Below the pieces are notes generated by a model that searched no databases, was not told the DNA's origin, and saw nothing but the letters and a program-made list of their open reading frames with translations. Shown here one piece after another: positions 5,091 to 6,221 of a DNA stretch of 6,221 nucleotides. Numbering within the stretch: the first letter of the stretch is position 1; each line of letters begins with the position of its first letter. The translations under genes and the position numbers were made by a program. This stretch comes from an archaeon (GTDB lineage: Archaea; Micrarchaeota; Micrarchaeia; Anstonellales; Bilamarchaeaceae): positions 1 to 6,221 of the forward strand of contig JAGVPF010000162.1 of assembly GCA_020052325.1 (NCBI GenBank). Reading direction: 5' to 3'.

Positions 5091-5103
5091 TCCATGTGAT
5101 GGA
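5091..5103. repeat. Short inverted repeat upstream of the secY TATA-like box
   Basis: TCCAT-GTG-ATGGA is a perfect 5-bp inverted repeat with a 3-nt centre. It lies in the L15-secY gap and ends 6 nt before the TATA-like sequence, where a dimeric regulator could bind. It is short enough to have arisen by chance. Confidence 0.3.
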
Positions 5104-5104
5104 A

Positions 5105-5118
5105 GCAGGTTTATAAAA
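5105..5118 (+). promoter_or_regulatory. Candidate archaeal promoter (TATA box) for secY
   Basis: TTTATAAAA at 5110-5118 is a good archaeal TATA-box match in the only long intergenic gap of the window. The bases just upstream (AGCAG, 5104-5108) are purine-rich, as expected of a BRE, but the match is loose. With the usual 24-26 nt spacing, transcription would begin around 5138-5142, giving a leader of about 20 nt before ATG 5159. It would let secY be transcribed separately from the ribosomal genes. No other TATA-like element stands out in the gap. Confidence 0.55.
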
Positions 5119-5133
5119 TTACTTGGAATGATC

Positions 5134-5149
5134 TACCTGAGTACCTGAG
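5134..5149 (+). repeat. Perfect 8-bp tandem repeat in the secY leader
   Basis: TACCTGAG occurs twice head to tail (5134-5141 and 5142-5149). The unit boundary coincides with the predicted transcription start, and the second copy runs into the secY ribosome-binding site. It could be a protein-binding site or a simple slippage duplication; the sequence does not decide. Confidence 0.6.
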
Positions 5150-5151
5150 GT
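5146..5151 (+). promoter_or_regulatory. Ribosome-binding site of secY
   Basis: TGAGGT stands 7 nt before ATG 5159. It fixes the secY start at 5159 and differs from the GGTGAT style used by the ribosomal protein genes. Confidence 0.65.
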
Positions 5152-5158
5152 TCTTCTG

Positions 5159-6221
5159 ATGGGAGTAATAGACATTTTACATTCACTAGCAGGATTTTTA
5201 CCTGTAATCAAGGCTCCGGAGAAGCCGCTCGGGAGCAAGGAACGCCTGATGTGGACGGGCCTTGCCCTGGTGCTGTATTTCCTCATGTACCAGACTACGG
5301 TCTTCGGCGTCCCGCAGATTACCGGCGGCATCGATTTCCTCCAGACGATAACCGCATCCAGGATAGGGAGCCTTCTTACCACGGGAATCGGGCCCATCGT
5401 CCTTGCCAGCATATTCCTCCAGCTCTTTGTCGGAGCCGGACTGCTGAACCTCAACCTCAAAGACAAGAAGGACCGGGCCAAATTCCTCGAGACCCAGAAG
5501 ATACTCGCAATCCTGCTCGCGCTGGTCGAAGCCTTGATTTTCGTGATTTTCGCCGGTATAGTCCCCGTAACGCCCATTTTCACCGGCCTTGGCGAGGGAG
5601 TCATCGTGGACCCGGTCAGCGGCCTCCAGAGCATTTACGCCCCGTACACTATGGTGCTCGTCGTCCTGCAGATTACACTCGGTTCGGTGCTCGTCCTTTT
5701 CCTGGATGAGCTCGTGACCAAATACGGCATCGGGAGCGGCATCAGCCTGTTCATCGCAGCCGGCGTCTCGCTTTCAATCGTCATGGGCCTGTTCGATATC
5801 CTTTTCATAGGCCAGATGTATCCGCCGAGCGTGGTCTCGGTCATGGCAGAAGGCGGCGCCGAAGCGTTGCCAAACGCCCTTCTGTCATTGCTGCCGTTCG
5901 GTTTCACGATTCTCGTGTTCCTGACCGTCGTATACGCCGAATCCATCAAAGTGGAGATACCTATCGCATTCGAGCGCGTGCGCGGCATGGTGCCGAAACT
6001 ACCGCTCAAGTTCTTCTACGTCTCCAACATCCCGGTCATTTTCGCAAGCGCGCTCATCATAAACCTCCAGCTCTTTGCGGGCGGGCTTCTGATTGGCCAT
6101 TACTGGGACCAGGCCGGCCAGCCGACCGAGCTCGCTGCGCACCTCTCCGAAACAAGGAACTACTCCTTGGACCGCGACGGCATTGTGCCCTTGATAGGGT
6201 ATGTCAACACGAACAAGCAGC
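5159..6221 (+). CDS. secY: Preprotein translocase subunit SecY (Sec61 alpha), 3' truncated by window edge
   Basis: SecY forms the protein-conducting channel of the cytoplasmic membrane together with SecE and Sec-beta. The frame is open from ATG 5159 to the window end, giving 354 codons; full archaeal SecY is about 440-490 residues. The protein is clearly archaeal. TM1 is near 31-50, the plug/TM2 region TITASRIGSLLTTGIGPIVL spans 63-82, and QLFVGAGLL follows (88-96). TM3 lies near 113-134, TM4 162-182 and TM5 about 190-212, the last preceded by the hallmark FLDELVTKYGIGSGISLFIA (181-200). TM6 is near 241-262. The cytoplasmic loop VEIPIAFERVRGMVPKLPLK (265-284) binds ribosomes in this family, and FFYVSNIPVIFASALIINLQ (285-304) is TM7. 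The last three membrane helices lie beyond the window. The first 17 codons are AT-rich, unlike the rest. It follows L15 after 76 nt with its own candidate promoter. Confidence 0.97.
   Translation, partial: MGVIDILHSLAGFLPVIKAPEKPLGSKERLMWTGLALVLYFLMYQTTVFGVPQITGGIDFLQTITASRIGSLLTTGIGPIVLASIFLQLFVGAGLLNLNLKDKKDRAKFLETQKILAILLALVEALIFVIFAGIVPVTPIFTGLGEGVIVDPVSGLQSIYAPYTMVLVVLQITLGSVLVLFLDELVTKYGIGSGISLFIAAGVSLSIVMGLFDILFIGQMYPPSVVSVMAEGGAEALPNALLSLLPFGFTILVFLTVVYAESIKVEIPIAFERVRGMVPKLPLKFFYVSNIPVIFASALIINLQLFAGGLLIGHYWDQAGQPTELAAHLSETRNYSLDRDGIVPLIGYVNTNKQ

Noticed and set aside
5251..5709. + strand open frame of about 152 codons inside secY
   Set aside because: It is out of frame with the unmistakable SecY protein and has a proline/arginine/histidine-rich, low-information translation.
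1..6221. Mobile elements, CRISPR arrays, tRNA or rRNA genes, or an undescribed accessory system
   Set aside because: Read on both strands, the window is filled by conserved ribosomal protein genes and secY. No repeat arrays, transposase motifs or structured RNA signatures were seen.

Overview
This window is a stretch of an archaeal chromosome carrying the spc-type ribosomal protein operon. The order is S4e - L5 - S14 - S8 - L6 - L32e - L19e - L18 - S5 - L30 - L15 - SecY, all on the + strand. S4e, L32e and L19e, the long L30, and the archaeal/eukaryal forms of S5, S8, L15 and SecY exclude a bacterial source. Base composition is moderately G+C rich (roughly 55-60% by eye, not computed). The lineage cannot be fixed from sequence reading alone. 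Compact L6 and L18 proteins hint at a small-genome archaeon, but this is weak inference.

Layout: bases 1-431 hold the C-terminal part of S4e, whose start lies upstream of the window. Bases 437-5082 hold ten complete ribosomal protein genes, including a 53-residue zinc-ribbon S14 at 958-1119. They are packed with gaps of 4-23 nt and one ATGA overlap (L19e/L18). Almost every start has a clear Shine-Dalgarno sequence of the GGTGAT type, followed by a short U-rich spacer and ATG. In several cases the stop codon of the preceding gene is part of that ribosome-binding site. Bases 5083-5158 are the only sizeable intergenic gap (76 nt). The gap holds a small inverted repeat, a TATA-like box and a perfect 8-bp tandem repeat, then the SecY ribosome-binding site. 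secY runs from 5159 off the end of the window (354 codons visible).

The ribosomal proteins belong to both subunits: S4e, S14, S8 and S5 to the 30S; L5, L6, L32e, L19e, L18, L30 and L15 to the 50S. They are presumably made from one long transcript, so their supply is coupled. SecY is the protein-conducting channel that docks on ribosomes. It closes the cluster and may also be transcribed from its own promoter.

This is a conserved housekeeping region and I found no new biological system in it. The points most worth a second look are the repeated translation-start cassettes, the long tail on L19e, the unusual L18 C-terminus, and the AT-rich promoter/leader island of secY.
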